Below, piece after piece: positions 5,608 to 5,924 of a DNA stretch of 5,924 nt (position 1 is its first letter; each line of letters starts with the position of its first letter). The translations under genes and the position numbers were made by a program. The notes below the pieces were generated by a model that was not told the origin of the DNA, made no database searches, and saw nothing but the letters and a program-made list of their open reading frames with translations. This stretch comes from Streptomyces sp. NRRL WC-3549 (GTDB taxonomy: Bacteria > Actinomycetota > Actinomycetes > Streptomycetales > Streptomycetaceae), in assembly GCF_000721935.1 (NCBI RefSeq), contig NZ_KL585390.1, forward strand, positions 3,963 through 9,886. Direction: 5' to 3'.

Positions 5608-5924
5608 TCAGGCGCCCCGGGGCAGGAAGCGCCGCACTGCGGTCGGCGTGATCACGGCGTCCACGGGGTGGTCGTGCGGTTCCTCCGGGACCCGCGTGAC
5701 CACCTCGTCGTCGTACAGCAGGACGACGAGGGCGGGGTCGGCCCCGGCCGCCGCCAGCCGGGCCAGCACCCGGTCGTAGCTGCCTCCGCCGCGCCCCAGG
5801 CGCATCCCGCGCCGGTCGACCGCGAGTCCGGGCAGCAGGACCACGTCGGCCGCGAGGACCGCTTCGGGGCCCAAGGGGGTACTGTGCGGCTCCAGGAGGC
5901 CGCGTCCGGCGGGCAGCAGGTGCT
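5608..5924 (-). CDS. 5-formyltetrahydrofolate cyclo-ligase, C-terminal part; N-terminus outside window
   Basis: The minus strand encodes 104 residues to a TGA at 5608-5610, with the reading frame open to the right edge. The enzyme converts 5-formyltetrahydrofolate plus ATP to 5,10-methenyltetrahydrofolate in the cytosol, returning stored folate to the one-carbon pool. The visible part starts in the LLEP region, continues through LGPEAV and ADVVLLPGLAVDRRGMRLGRGGGSYDR, and ends with LYDDEV, PEEPHDHPVDAVITPTAVRRF. The stretch DRRGMRLGRGGGSYDR corresponds to the family's conserved nucleotide/phosphate-binding GxRLGxGGGxYDR motif. Family members are about 190-200 residues, so roughly half is missing. 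A TTG at 5874 is an internal leucine within conserved sequence, not a start. The gene converges on the acylase across a shared terminator. Confidence 0.92.
   Translation of the reverse strand, partial: HLLPAGRGLLEPHSTPLGPEAVLAADVVLLPGLAVDRRGMRLGRGGGSYDRVLARLAAAGADPALVVLLYDDEVVTRVPEEPHDHPVDAVITPTAVRRFLPRGA

Noticed and set aside
5872..5874. TTG as the start of the cyclo-ligase
   Set aside because: The frame continues upstream with family-typical sequence (LLEP region) to the window edge, so the codon is an internal leucine.

Overview
The window is high-GC DNA with strongly G/C-ending codons, near-complete absence of A/T-rich stretches outside gene borders, and protein families in forms typical of Streptomyces. 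It is most likely a chromosomal segment of a Streptomyces species; this is inferred from composition and family flavour, not from a database match. I see no mobile element, CRISPR array, tRNA or rRNA, and no convincing new multi-gene system. It reads as an ordinary core-type chromosomal region with some unexplained structure in its intergenic DNA.

Layout. (1) 1-587, minus strand: the N-terminal 195 residues of a major facilitator superfamily exporter, cut by the left edge. (2) 588-974: about 390 bases without a supported gene. The MFS-proximal part holds a run of inverted repeats (619-801) and a dyad/direct-repeat element (806-830). The antiporter-proximal part holds imperfect GATCAG-containing repeats and a short GC hairpin just after the antiporter stop. 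(3) 975-2579, minus strand: a CPA1-family potassium/proton antiporter with a C-terminal RCK_C (TrkA-C) domain. It appears to begin at a CTG codon behind a good Shine-Dalgarno sequence. (4) 2580-2796: a divergent promoter region with a conspicuous AT-rich core. (5) 2797-5541, plus strand: a 914-residue membrane-anchored penicillin acylase family N-terminal nucleophile hydrolase with an intact catalytic serine. (6) 5542-5607: a short tandem repeat and a perfect 11-bp terminator hairpin. (7) 5608-5924, minus strand: the C-terminal 104 residues of 5-formyltetrahydrofolate cyclo-ligase, cut by the right edge.

Functional relationships. The antiporter and acylase are divergent and share a 217-bp control region, but nothing in their functions links them. 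The acylase and cyclo-ligase converge on what looks like a shared bidirectional terminator. The MFS gene follows the antiporter on the same strand, but the 387-bp gap, a possible terminator and a good separate ribosome-binding site argue for its own transcription. The exporter, the ion antiporter and the extracytoplasmic acylase all sit at the envelope; the cyclo-ligase is cytosolic folate metabolism.
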